Origin: an uncultured Alistipes sp.
GTDB taxonomy: Bacteria; Bacteroidota; Bacteroidia; Bacteroidales; Rikenellaceae
Direction of reading: 5' to 3'
Assembly (NCBI GenBank): GCA_947623305.1
Contig: CANQGQ010000015.1
Span: forward strand, 1 to 62,604
DNA: 62,604 bases
The notes under the pieces were generated by a model. It saw only the letters and a program-made list of their open reading frames with translations. It was not told the DNA's origin and made no database searches. Each line of letters opens with the position of its first letter. Position 1 is the stretch's first letter. Shown here in pieces: positions 16,705 to 25,171 of the stretch. The position numbers and the translations under genes are program-made.

Positions 16705-18318
16705 TTAGTGTTTGAAGTCGGCGAAAAAGTCGTTGCCCTTGTCATCGACGATGATGAAAGCAGGGAAATCTTCGACGTAAATTTTGCGCACGGCCTCCAT
16801 GCCCAATTCGGGGAAGTCGACGACCTCGACCGACTTGATCGAATTTTGGGCCAGGATGGCGGCCGGGCCGCCGATCGAGCCGAGATAGAATCCGCCGTGC
16901 GCCTTGCAGGCGTCCGTAACGGCCTGCGAACGGTTGCCTTTGGCCACCATCACCAACGAACCGCCGTGCTGCTGGAACAGATCGACGTAAGGATCCATGC
17001 GGCCGGCCGTCGTCGGGCCGAACGATCCCGACGCCATGCCGTCGGGCGTTTTGGCCGGGCCGGCGTAGTAGATCGGGTGTTTCTTGAAGTATTCCGGCAT
17101 GGGTTTTCCTTCGTCGAGCATCTGTTTGATGCGGGCGTGGGCGATGTCGCGGGCGACAATCAGCGTGCCACGCAGCCGCAGCCGGGTTTTGATCGGATAT
17201 TTTGTTAAAATGGCGCGTACTTTATCCATGCCCTCGTCCAAGTCGATATCCACTGCCGGCGACATGGCCGGTGCCTCTTTCGGCAGGAAACGGGCCGGAT
17301 TCTTCTCCAACTCCTCGAGGAAAATTCCCTCCGGCGTAATTTTCGCGCGAATGTTGCGGTCGGCCGAGCAGCTTACGCCGATCGCTACGGGGCACGAGGC
17401 CGCATGACGCGGAGCCCGGATCACGCGCACGTCATGCACGAACGCCTTGCCGCCGAACTGGGCGCCGATGCCGCTTTCGCGACAAATATTCAGCACCTTC
17501 TCCTCCCATTCGAGGTCGCGGAAGCAGCGTCCGCCCTCGTTCCCCGAGGTGGGCAGCTCGTCGAGATAACCGGCCGACGCTTTCTTCACGGTCGAAAGGC
17601 ACATTTCGGCCGACGTGCCGCCGATGCAGATGGCCAGGTGGTAAGGCGGGCAGGCCGAAGTGCCGAGGTCTTTGATATGTTCGGCGATGAACTCCGTCAG
17701 CGACTTTTCGTTGAGCAGCGCCTTCGTCTGCTGGTAGAGGAACGTTTTGTTGGCCGAGCCGCCGCCCTTCGTAATGAACAAAAATTCATACTCCATGCCG
17801 GGCTTGCCGCCGTAGATGTCGATTTGCGCAGGCAGATTGGTGGCCGAATTTTTCTCGTCGGTCATCGTGAACGGCACGACCTGCGAATAGCGCAGGTTGC
17901 GTTCCTTGTAGGTCTCGTAGACACCGCGGGCGATGTACTCGGCATCGTCGACGCCGGTGTAGACGTCTTCGCCCTTGTGGGCGATGCAGATGGCCGTGCC
18001 GGTGTCCTGACAGGTCGGCAGCTTGCCTTCGGCCGCCACGCATTGGTTCAGCAGCATGGTGTAGGCCACGAATTTGTCGTTGTCGCTGGTCTCCGCGTCG
18101 TCGAGAATGGCGCGCAGCTTCTGCAAATGGCTGGCCCGCAGATAGAACGACACGTCGTTATAAGCGGCCCGCGAGAGCAGTTCGAGCCCTTCGGGAGCGA
18201 TTTTGAGCACGTTGCGTCCGTCGCATTCGACGACTTTCACATAATCTTTCGTCAGCAGGCGATACTTCGTCTTGTCCTCCCCGACGGGGTAGGGTTCCTG
18301 ATAGATGAATTCCGGCAT
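16705..18318 (-). CDS. fumB: Class I (iron-sulfur) fumarate hydratase, 537 aa
   Basis: This is a single-chain FumA/FumB-type enzyme with an N-terminal alpha and C-terminal beta part. Cluster Cys candidates are C103 ([10 protein letters not shown]), C223 (SACPPYHL) and C317 (GVSCSADRN), matching the three ligands of E. coli Fum[18 protein letters not shown] and [14 protein letters not shown] belong to the beta part. It converts fumarate and malate and, with mdh in the same block, covers two consecutive steps. The 4Fe-4S cluster is oxygen-sensitive, which is notable beside the bat genes. Confidence 0.95.
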   Translation of the reverse strand: MPEFIYQEPYPVGEDKTKYRLLTKDYVKVVECDGRNVLKIAPEGLELLSRAAYNDVSFYLRASHLQKLRAILDDAETSDNDKFVAYTMLLNQCVAAEGKLPTCQDTGTAICIAHKGEDVYTGVDDAEYIARGVYETYKERNLRYSQVVPFTMTDEKNSATNLPAQIDIYGGKPGMEYEFLFITKGGGSANKTFLYQQTKALLNEKSLTEFIAEHIKDLGTSACPPYHLAICIGGTSAEMCLSTVKKASAGYLDELPTSGNEGGRCFRDLEWEEKVLNICRESGIGAQFGGKAFVHDVRVIRAPRHAASCPVAIGVSCSADRNIRAKITPEGIFLEELEKNPARFLPKEAPAMSPAVDIDLDEGMDKVRAILTKYPIKTRLRLRGTLIVARDIAHARIKQMLDEGKPMPEYFKKHPIYYAGPAKTPDGMASGSFGPTTAGRMDPYVDLFQQHGGSLVMVAKGNRSQAVTDACKAHGGFYLGSIGGPAAILAQNSIKSVEVVDFPELGMEAVRKIYVEDFPAFIIVDDKGNDFFADFKH

Positions 18319-18420
18319 ATTTTTATTCGTATTTCGTTATTTTTTGCTAATAGTCGTTCCGTTCGGTTCCGCTCGGTCGGTTTTCGCTTCCGTAGTCGCG
18401 GTTCGCTTTCCGTTTCGGGG

Positions 18421-18428
18421 CAAAAATA
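18421..18428 (-). promoter_or_regulatory. Promoter of the fumarase block (-7 TATTTTTG)
   Basis: On the minus strand TTG, 21 bases and TATTTTTG lie about 100 bases before the fumarase start. Confidence 0.55.
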
Positions 18429-18511
18429 CAAAAAACAATCCGTAAAAAACAACTATTTCCGGCCGACTGTTATTTTTTTCACAAAAAGAACCTTCGATCG
18501 AGAAAAATTCG

Positions 18512-18519
18512 TACATTTG
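18512..18519 (+). promoter_or_regulatory. Promoter of fba (-7 TACATTTG)
   Basis: TACATTTG fits TAnnTTTG. The leader to the ATG would be about 130 bases. Confidence 0.6.
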
Positions 18520-18654
18520 TGCCGGTTTCGTGTGCGAACTGAACGTTTTCGATAAGCCGAGGGCAGAACCCGATTGATCGGGGTACGCCGAAGCGAGAAA
18601 AATGAACGATATTTGCGTAACAAACGTTTAACAGATAAATTTCAAATTGTCATT

Positions 18655-19647
18655 ATGGTATCCTACAAAGAACTGGGGCTGGTGAATACGCGGGAGCTTT
18701 TTGCCAAGGCCGTCAAGGGCGGATATGCCATTCCTGCCTTCAACTTCAACAATATGGAGCAGATGCAGGCCATCATCCAGGCTTGCGTCGAATGCTCGTC
18801 GCCGGTGATTCTTCAGGTTTCGGCCGGCGCCCGCAAGTACGCCAACCAGACGCTGCTGCGCTACATGGCGCAGGGCGCCGTGGAGTATGCCAAGGAGTTG
18901 GGCAAGAACATTCCCATCGTCCTGCACCTCGATCACGGCAATTCGTTCGATTTGTGCAAGAGCTGCATCGACATGGGCTTCTCGTCCGTAATGATCGACG
19001 GCTCCGCTCTGCCGTATGAAGAAAATGTCGCACTGACCAAACAGGTCGTCGATTACGCTCATCAGTACGATGTTACGGTCGAGGGCGAGTTGGGCGTTTT
19101 GGCCGGCGTCGAGGATGAGGTATCCGCCGAGCATTCGCACTACACCGATCCGAAAGACGTCATCGACTTCGTATCGAAGACGGGCGTCGATTCGCTGGCT
19201 ATTTCGATCGGTACGTCGCACGGCGCCTACAAGTTCCGTCCGGAACAGTGCACGCGCAACGCCGAGGGAATTCTCGTGCCGCCCGAACTGCGCTTCGACA
19301 TTCTGGCCGAGATCGAAACGAAACTTCCGGGTTTCCCGATCGTGCTGCACGGTTCGTCGTCCGTTCCGCAGGAGTACGTAAAGATCATCAACAGCCACGG
19401 CGGCGCGCTGAAAGAGGCGGTCGGCATTCCCGAAGAGCAGCTTCGCAAGGCGGCCAAGAGTGCGGTTTGCAAAATCAACATCGACTCCGACGGTCGTCTG
19501 GCCATGACGGCTGCCGTTCGTACGGTGTTCGCCGAGCAGCCCGCCGAGTTCGACCCGCGCAAGTACCTCGGGCCGGCTCGCGACGAACTGAAGAAGCTCT
19601 ACATGCACAAATGCGAAAAGGTGCTCGGTTCGGCCGGCAAGGCTTGA
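18655..19647 (+). CDS. fba: Class II fructose-bisphosphate aldolase, 330 aa
   Basis: Zinc and catalytic motifs are in order: HLDHGN (residues 91-96), SVMIDGSALPYEENV, VEGELGVLAGVEDEV, ISIGTSHGAYKF and IVLHGSSSVPQ. DSDGRLAMTAAVR is the phosphate-binding end. It cleaves fructose 1,6-bisphosphate in glycolysis. The ATG at 18655 is chosen over upstream in-frame starts because the family N-terminus (MVSYKELGLVNTRELF) begins there. The gene stands alone between its own promoter and a strong terminator. Confidence 0.96.
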   Translation: MVSYKELGLVNTRELFAKAVKGGYAIPAFNFNNMEQMQAIIQACVECSSPVILQVSAGARKYANQTLLRYMAQGAVEYAKELGKNIPIVLHLDHGNSFDLCKSCIDMGFSSVMIDGSALPYEENVALTKQVVDYAHQYDVTVEGELGVLAGVEDEVSAEHSHYTDPKDVIDFVSKTGVDSLAISIGTSHGAYKFRPEQCTRNAEGILVPPELRFDILAEIETKLPGFPIVLHGSSSVPQEYVKIINSHGGALKEAVGIPEEQLRKAAKSAVCKINIDSDGRLAMTAAVRTVFAEQPAEFDPRKYLGPARDELKKLYMHKCEKVLGSAGKA

Positions 19648-19669
19648 TCGACGGCAGTTCGCAGATAAT

Positions 19670-19714
19670 GAGCGAGGGCGTCCGATGCTATTTTGGACGC
19701 CCTCGCTCGTTTTA
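19670..19714 (+). terminator. Terminator of fba
   Basis: GAGCGAGGGCGTCC (19670-19683) pairs with GGACGCCCTCGCTC (19695-19708), followed by GTTTTAAG. It may also end the ftsW transcript from the other side. Confidence 0.8.
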
Positions 19715-19731
19715 AGGCAGTTCGGTTTGGC

Positions 19732-21003
19732 TTACCCTTTTTCGTAGATGCTTTCGCCGCGGGGACGAATGTGCGAATGCTCGTCGTTCTGACGGCTGAC
19801 GCTCAAAATCATCCCCAAAGCGATGGTCGTGAAGAGTGTCGATGACCCGCCGCGCGAAATCAACGGCAAAGTCTGCCCCGTTTCGGGAATCAGATTGACC
19901 GTTACCATGATGTGCAACAAGGCCTGGCAGGTGATAAGCAATGCCAATCCCAATACCAGCAATCCGGGAAAGGCCGTGCCGCATCGTCCGAAAATCTCGA
20001 TGGCCCGAAAGAAAATCCACAGGTAGAGCATCAACAACGCCACGGCCAGCAACAACCCGTATTCCTCGACGAAAAAGGCATAGGCATAGTCGCTCTCGGG
20101 GTGGATCATCTCCACGCGCATGACGCTTTGGCCGGCCCCCTCGCCGAAGACGCTGCCGTTGTGGATGGCGATCATCGACCGTTCGGTATCGGTCAGTTTA
20201 TCGACCGGTTTGGGGGCATCGGCATCGTATTCGTGCGTCCAAAGGTGCCACCACGTCGCGAGACGGCCTTCGGCGGTCTCGCTGCGGCCGAGGTTGAGCG
20301 TGAGGACGAGCAGCGCGCCGGCAAAGGCCCATCCCAAAAGTTTCAACAGTTCCCGAATGCGCACCCGTCCGATGAGCATCATGACCCACGAAGCCAGAAA
20401 GAGTAACACGGCTGCCGACGTGTGGGCCGGAAAGATGACGAGGCAGGCGAGCAGCACCGGCACGAGGATCGGCCGGGTGCCTTCGCGCCAGATGCGCCGC
20501 TGCGTTCGCGACGAACGCCACGTCCAAAATCGCCACGACGGGACGATCCGCAGTTCGGCGATGTTCTTTTGCCGGCAGGCGAGTTGTCGGGCCAAATAGA
20601 GCACCGTGGCGATTTTCAGTGCCTCGGAGGGTTGGAACTGGAAAGGCCCGATCGGAATCCACCGCGAGGCTCCGTTGGTCGCGTGGCCGATGAAGTAGGC
20701 CGCTACGGTACAGAGCAACGAAAACAAATAGATCGGTCGGGCGAGGCGGTTGTAGATGCGGCAGTCGATTCGCTGCACGATGCACATCATGCTGAGGCTC
20801 AATACCAAAATGAAAAGCTGCTGCCGCAGGAAATGGGCGGTCGAGTAGCCGGAACTCGGATCGTAAGCCATCTTGGCCGTCGATGAATAGACCACCAACA
20901 CCGAGATCACGGCCAGCACCACGACGATGACCCACAGCACACGGTCGCCCGAGAAAAAGACCGGGGTTCGTTCGTTGTTCGTTGCGTTTGCGGAGTCGTT
21001 CAT
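19732..21003 (-). CDS. ftsW: Septal peptidoglycan polymerase FtsW (SEDS family), 423 aa
   Basis: About ten membrane helices are visible from LWVIVVVLAVISVLVVYSST to TLFTTIALGMILSV. The SEDS signatures GASRWIPIGPFQFQPSEALKIATVLYLA, GSVFGEGAGQSVMRVEMIHPESDYAYAFFVEEYG-type loop and NLIPETGQTLPLISRGGSS are all present in pieces along the chain. It follows murD by 42 bases, the usual dcw order, which favours FtsW over RodA. The other dcw genes (murG, murC, ftsQAZ) do not follow; the transcript runs into the fba terminator. Confidence 0.9.
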   Translation of the reverse strand: MNDSANATNNERTPVFFSGDRVLWVIVVVLAVISVLVVYSSTAKMAYDPSSGYSTAHFLRQQLFILVLSLSMMCIVQRIDCRIYNRLARPIYLFSLLCTVAAYFIGHATNGASRWIPIGPFQFQPSEALKIATVLYLARQLACRQKNIAELRIVPSWRFWTWRSSRTQRRIWREGTRPILVPVLLACLVIFPAHTSAAVLLFLASWVMMLIGRVRIRELLKLLGWAFAGALLVLTLNLGRSETAEGRLATWWHLWTHEYDADAPKPVDKLTDTERSMIAIHNGSVFGEGAGQSVMRVEMIHPESDYAYAFFVEEYGLLLAVALLMLYLWIFFRAIEIFGRCGTAFPGLLVLGLALLITCQALLHIMVTVNLIPETGQTLPLISRGGSSTLFTTIALGMILSVSRQNDEHSHIRPRGESIYEKG

Positions 21004-21045
21004 CGGGTCGCTGGTTTTTGGGATGCGGTTATCGGTTCGGGCGGG

Positions 21046-22404
21046 TTAGCCGAGGTGCTCGTTTACCCATTGCTTGAAAAGTTCGCCGCGTTGTTCGTAG
21101 TTCTTGAAAAGGTCGAAGCTGGCGCAGGCGGGCGACAACAGCACCGCATCGCCCGGACGGGCCGCCGAACGGGCCGCCTGCATCGCGGCGTCGAGCGAAT
21201 CGGTGGAGACTATGGCGGGCACTACGCCCGTAAATTCGCGCACCAATTTCACGTTGTCCACGCCCATGCAGACTAACGTATGCACCTTGTCGCGGGCGAA
21301 CGCCTTCAACGGGCCGTAGTCGTTGCCCTTGTCCGTGCCTCCGGCAATCCATACGACGGGCCGTTTCATGCTCTCCAACGCATACCATACCGAATCGACG
21401 TTGGTCGCTTTCGAATCGTTGATCCACAGTACGCCGCCGACCTCCTTCACCGGTTCGAGCCGATGTTCGACCGGTTCGAATTCGTACAGCGCCCGCCGGA
21501 TTTTCGCCGGCGCGATGCCTGCTGCCAGCGTCGCCAATGCGGCGGCCATCGCGTTGTAAGCATTGTGCAACCCGCTCAGTTTCATCTTCGCAAGGTCGAT
21601 TTCGACCGATCGGCTGCCGACCGTCGCCGTGAACCGGCCGTCGCACAGAAACGCATCGCCCGCACCGCTCGCCACGGCGTTCTTCGCCGCGAAGGGGAGC
21701 TGCTTCATCCGGAAATCGTATTTCGGCAGTTGTCCCCAGATCACCTCGTCGTCGCCCGAATAGACGAAGTAGTCGCGCGAATTCATGTTCTGCGTGATGC
21801 GCATTTTCGAATCGACGTAGTTCTGGAAACAATGGTCGTAGCGATCGAGATGGTCGGGGGTGATGTTCATCAGTACCCCGATGTGGCTGCGGAACCGGTA
21901 CATGCCGTCCAACTGGAACGAGCTCAATTCCAGCACATACCAGTCGTATCGTCCCGTGGCGACCGAATAGGCGAAACTTTCGCCGATGTTGCCGCCCAAT
22001 GCGACGTTCGCACCCGCATCGCGCATGATTTTGTAGATCAGCGAAGTGGTCGTCGTCTTGCCGTTCGAGCCCGTGATGCAGATGCAGCGGGCGCCGTTCA
22101 GATAACGGCCCGCGAACTCCATTTCGGAGATGACGGGGATGCCCCGTTCCCGAATTTTGCGCACGATGGGGGCCGTCTCGGGGATTCCGGGCGATTTGAT
22201 GACCTCATCGGCTGCCAGAATGCGTTCTTCGGTGTGGCCGCCCTCTTCGTAGGGTACCTGCCACTCGTCGAGCCGATTTCGGAACCGTTCCTCGATGTGC
22301 CCCTTGTCGGAGAGAAAGACTTCGAATCCCTCTTTTTTGGCCAGGATGGCGGAGCCGTAGCCGCTGATGCCTCCGCCCAATACGATGATCTGTTTGGTTC
22401 GCAT
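21046..22404 (-). CDS. murD: UDP-N-acetylmuramoylalanine-D-glutamate ligase, 452 aa
   Basis: The N-terminal UDP-binding motif is VLGGGISGYGSAILA, the ATP P-loop is ITGSNGKTTTTSL (about 110-121), NITPDHLDRY follows, and WINDSKATNVDSV with LSPACASFDLFKNYEQRGELF close the C-terminal domain. The enzyme adds D-Glu to UDP-MurNAc-L-Ala. It starts 15 bases after the histidine kinase stop. Confidence 0.96.
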   Translation of the reverse strand: MRTKQIIVLGGGISGYGSAILAKKEGFEVFLSDKGHIEERFRNRLDEWQVPYEEGGHTEERILAADEVIKSPGIPETAPIVRKIRERGIPVISEMEFAGRYLNGARCICITGSNGKTTTTSLIYKIMRDAGANVALGGNIGESFAYSVATGRYDWYVLELSSFQLDGMYRFRSHIGVLMNITPDHLDRYDHCFQNYVDSKMRITQNMNSRDYFVYSGDDEVIWGQLPKYDFRMKQLPFAAKNAVASGAGDAFLCDGRFTATVGSRSVEIDLAKMKLSGLHNAYNAMAAALATLAAGIAPAKIRRALYEFEPVEHRLEPVKEVGGVLWINDSKATNVDSVWYALESMKRPVVWIAGGTDKGNDYGPLKAFARDKVHTLVCMGVDNVKLVREFTGVVPAIVSTDSLDAAMQAARSAARPGDAVLLSPACASFDLFKNYEQRGELFKQWVNEHLG

Positions 22405-22419
22405 GAGTTGATGGATGAT

Positions 22420-23382
22420 TTATTTTCGTTTCGGTCGTTTGCGGGGCGTCTCCTTCTGCGTGCGGATGCGGATCGTCGCCCGCATCCCCTTGCCTTTCGA
22501 CGAGACGATCTGGAAGGTGCCGCCCAACGAGTTGACCCGCGAAGCGATGTTCGACAGCCCCATGCCGCAATCCATCATGGCCTGCGGATTGAAGCCGCGA
22601 CCGTCGTCCGTGTAGTCGAGGGCCAGTTCGGCGTTGTTCTGAACCAACGAAAGGTTGATGGTTCGGCAGCCCGAGTGCTTCAACGAATTGTTAATCAGCT
22701 CGCAGATGACGCGGTAGAGAATCACTTCGACCTCCGTATCGAACCGCTCCGTGCGCAAGTTGGTTTGGAACCGGATCTTCGCTTCGTGGATGGCGGCGCT
22801 TTTGTCGATGAAGTTCTGCACGCCGCGAACCAGCCCGAAATCGTTGAGGACGTGGGGCGACAGGTTGTTCGAAATTTCGCGCAGCGAGCGGATCGCTTCG
22901 TCGATGACGGTGGTCGTATTGTCGATGATTTCGCGCTGTTCGTCGCTGCGTTCTTCGCGCGACAGGGCCGTCAGCGACATCTTGGCCGACGACAGCAGCG
23001 GCCCGAGCCCGTCGTGCAGCTCTTTCGAGAACCGCGAACGGGCTTTCTCCTCGGTGCGCAGCACGGCCGTCAGGATGCGGCGGTTCCACATCTGACGCTG
23101 ACGATTGAGCCGGTCGATGTATTTGAAGAGTTTGTGCGCATACATGACGCCGATCGAGAGGCAGACCGAGATGACGATACCTAAATAAACGACCCAGATT
23201 CCGGGCACGTAACCACCCGTTTCGTGGCACAGTTGTACGATGTGTTCGACCGACAGCAGAAAGAATCCGATGATGAAGAGAATCCACACCGAATTGTATT
23301 TGGTCGTTCGCACCAAACGCAGGGCGAAGACCGTGGCGACGGTCTGGATCAGAATGGCGATGACGAGCAGCAATTTCAACAT
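22420..23382 (-). CDS. Membrane sensor histidine kinase (HisKA_3/NarX-like), 320 aa
   Basis: Three membrane helices (about 2-22, 31-50, 62-81) are followed by a linker, the H-box ELHDGLGPLLSSAKMSL with phospho-acceptor H123, and an ATPase domain with N-box ELINNSLKHS and G-box DDGRGFN and GMGLSNIASR. This is the LuxR-type kinase subfamily, which usually partners a NarL-type regulator, but no response regulator is in the window. It has no large sensor domain, so the signal may be membrane-borne. Its tight coupling to murD (15 bases) hints at a cell-envelope role. Confidence 0.9.
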   Translation of the reverse strand: MLKLLLVIAILIQTVATVFALRLVRTTKYNSVWILFIIGFFLLSVEHIVQLCHETGGYVPGIWVVYLGIVISVCLSIGVMYAHKLFKYIDRLNRQRQMWNRRILTAVLRTEEKARSRFSKELHDGLGPLLSSAKMSLTALSREERSDEQREIIDNTTTVIDEAIRSLREISNNLSPHVLNDFGLVRGVQNFIDKSAAIHEAKIRFQTNLRTERFDTEVEVILYRVICELINNSLKHSGCRTINLSLVQNNAELALDYTDDGRGFNPQAMMDCGMGLSNIASRVNSLGGTFQIVSSKGKGMRATIRIRTQKETPRKRPKRK

Positions 23383-23447
23383 GGCAGAGTCGTTTTATTC
23401 GGGGGCCGTCCGGACGAGGCATCGGGTTCGGACGGGCGGTCGGGATA

Positions 23448-24221
23448 TCATTCGTGCAGTACGTTCCGCAGGTGCTTCAGTTGTTCGTAGTCGGTCATAT
23501 CGACCTGCACCGGCACGACCGAGACGTAGCCGTGCGACAGGGCCCATTCGTCGGTGTCTTCGGCTTCCGGTTCGTTGTTGACGAAAGCGCCCGTAAGCCA
23601 GAAGTATTCGCGTCCGCGCGGATCTTCGTGGCGGAAGAACTCTTCGCGCCAGAATCCGCGGTTCTGCCGGCAAAGCCGCATGCCGCGTATTTCGTCGGGG
23701 CGGCCGACCGGCACGTTGACATTCAGACAGAGCGGCAACCGTTCGTTGCGGGCCAATACGTCGCCGATGATGCGTTTACCCCATTCGATCGAGGCCTCGA
23801 AATCCGCCTCCGCGCTGTGGTCGTCCAACGACAGTCCGACGGACGGACATCCGTAGAAACTGCCTTCGATGGCGGCGCCCATCGTACCGGAGTAGAGTAC
23901 GTTCACCGCCGAGTTGGAGCCGTGGTTGATGCCCGAGATCACCAAATCGACCTTTTCGTCGCGCAGCAGGTAGTCGAATGCCATTTTCACGCAGTCGACG
24001 GGCGTTCCGGAGAAGGAATAAATCTCCAGCCCCTTTTCTTTGCGCACCTGACGCAAAAAGAGCGGGTTGTACATGGTGATGGCCTGGCTCATGCCGCTTT
24101 GCATGGTTTCGGGGGCTACGACGACCGTGCGTCCGTAGGCACGGGCCACCTCGATAGCTGCCGCCATGCCCCGGGAAGCGACTCCGTCGTCGTTGGTTAC
24201 GAGTATCAATCGTTCATTCAT
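23448..24221 (-). CDS. surE: 5'/3'-nucleotidase SurE, 257 aa
   Basis: The family signature LVTNDDGVASRGM opens the protein with the metal-binding Asp pair. SGTPVDCVKMAFDYLL, DLVISGINHGSNSAVNVLYSGTMGAA and the loop with Asn metal ligand are intact. SurE removes phosphate from nucleoside monophosphates. The ATG at 24221 is chosen because the Asp-Asp motif follows at once. It leads the co-directional run surE-kinase-murD-ftsW from the promoter at 24245-24252. Confidence 0.95.
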   Translation of the reverse strand: MNERLILVTNDDGVASRGMAAAIEVARAYGRTVVVAPETMQSGMSQAITMYNPLFLRQVRKEKGLEIYSFSGTPVDCVKMAFDYLLRDEKVDLVISGINHGSNSAVNVLYSGTMGAAIEGSFYGCPSVGLSLDDHSAEADFEASIEWGKRIIGDVLARNERLPLCLNVNVPVGRPDEIRGMRLCRQNRGFWREEFFRHEDPRGREYFWLTGAFVNNEPEAEDTDEWALSHGYVSVVPVQVDMTDYEQLKHLRNVLHE

Positions 24222-24244
24222 CAGTCTCTCTGTTTTCCGAGAGC

Positions 24245-24252
24245 CAAAGATA
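24245..24252 (-). promoter_or_regulatory. Promoter of surE (-7 TATCTTTG)
   Basis: On the minus strand TTTGC, about 21 bases and TATCTTTG lie close to the surE start, so the leader is very short. Confidence 0.65.
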
Positions 24253-24414
24253 CGAAAAGTCGAGTGCAAAAATGCAAACTTGTTTGCAATTTTTGCCGAG
24301 ACGGAGTATCTTCGACGAAGTCAAAGATACGGATAAAAAGAGGATGCGCAAACGTCTTTCGGTCGAATTTCGAAGAATTTTTGCGATTCGTTTTTCGTTT
24401 CCGAATTTATTCTT

Positions 24415-24422
24415 TATCTTTG
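24415..24422 (+). promoter_or_regulatory. Promoter of rplS (-7 TATCTTTG)
   Basis: A consensus TATCTTTG lies 204 bases upstream of the rplS ATG. Confidence 0.7.
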
Positions 24423-24429
24423 CTGCCCC

Positions 24430-24626
24430 TGCGAGGGCGTATATCAACCTCTTTCATTGGGCACCCGAATGGCTTGCACAAGGCCGAACCGGAAAAATGG
24501 GTTCTTCGGAAAGACCAATCATCGGTCGGAACGGAGGAACCAGCTGGAAAGAACCAAAACCAGGCAACCGGCTAATAAATGTGTGCAGCGGGAATGTTGA
24601 GTACGAAACCAAAAATTGTTGCAACA
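24430..24626 (+). promoter_or_regulatory. Long rplS leader, candidate autoregulatory RNA
   Basis: The untranslated leader is almost 200 nt with no convincing ORF. It contains short complementary blocks such as GACCAATCATCGGTC (24512-24526) and purine-rich GGAACGGAGGAACC. Ribosomal protein leaders often bind their own product; here this is inference from length and position. Confidence 0.4.
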
Positions 24627-25007
24627 ATGAACAAAGACGCAATCATCAAGCTCGTGAACGAGCAGTTGTGGCCCAAGACGGATGCCGACGTTCCGTCGTT
24701 CAAGGCCGGTGATACCATCACCGTAACCTACAAGATCGTCGAGGGTAACAAGGAGCGCCTGCAAAGTTTCCGCGGCGTCGTGATCCAGATCAAAGGGTCG
24801 GGCAAAACGAAGATGTTCACCATCCGCAAGGTGTCGAACGGCGTGGGTGTGGAACGCATCTTCCCGCTCTACTCGCCTCACATCGACAAGATCGAAGTGA
24901 ACAAGGTCGGTGTCGTACGTCGTGCACGCATCTACTATCTGCGTGGTCTGACGGGTAAGAAAGCCCGCATCAAGGAGAAGCGCATGGTTCGTGCGGAGGA
25001 GAAATAG
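24627..25007 (+). CDS. rplS: 50S ribosomal protein L19, 126 aa
   Basis: [57 protein letters not shown] and [21 protein letters not shown] form the complete L19 sequence. The ATG at 24627 is used because the family N-terminus ([10 protein letters not shown]) begins there. It is monocistronic: it lies between its own promoter and a strong terminator, without the trmD/rimM neighbours seen in many bacteria. Confidence 0.97.
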   Translation: MNKDAIIKLVNEQLWPKTDADVPSFKAGDTITVTYKIVEGNKERLQSFRGVVIQIKGSGKTKMFTIRKVSNGVGVERIFPLYSPHIDKIEVNKVGVVRRARIYYLRGLTGKKARIKEKRMVRAEEK

Positions 25008-25023
25008 TCCGTTGCGCACCGTT

Positions 25024-25062
25024 GAAAAAGGCGGGACATCCATTCGGATGTTCCGCCTTTTT
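25024..25062 (+). terminator. Terminator of rplS
   Basis: AAAAAGGCGG-ACATCC pairs with GGATGT-CCGCCTTTTT around an ATTC loop: a classical hairpin with T-run. Confidence 0.9.
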
Positions 25063-25145
25063 CATGTCCTTTGCGTAATGCGCGATTTGGTAACTTCCTA
25101 AAGAAACGAGATGCCTTCGAATGAACAGAAAGCATCTCGTCGTGT

Positions 25146-25170
25146 ATAAAGAACCTCTTTCAAAGAGAGG
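25146..25170 (-). terminator. Probable terminator of the sugar transporter gene
   Basis: On the minus strand CCTCT-TTGAAAG-AGG is followed by TTCTTTAT directly after the stop codon. Confidence 0.5.
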
Positions 25171-25171
25171 G

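Noticed and set aside
15790..17208. 472-residue plus-strand frame across batD and fumarase
   Set aside because: It spans two real minus-strand genes and has shadow composition.
21280..23184. 634-residue open frame antisense to murD and the histidine kinase
   Set aside because: It is the Arg/Asp/Val-rich shadow produced by GC-rich codon use; the opposite strand holds complete known proteins.
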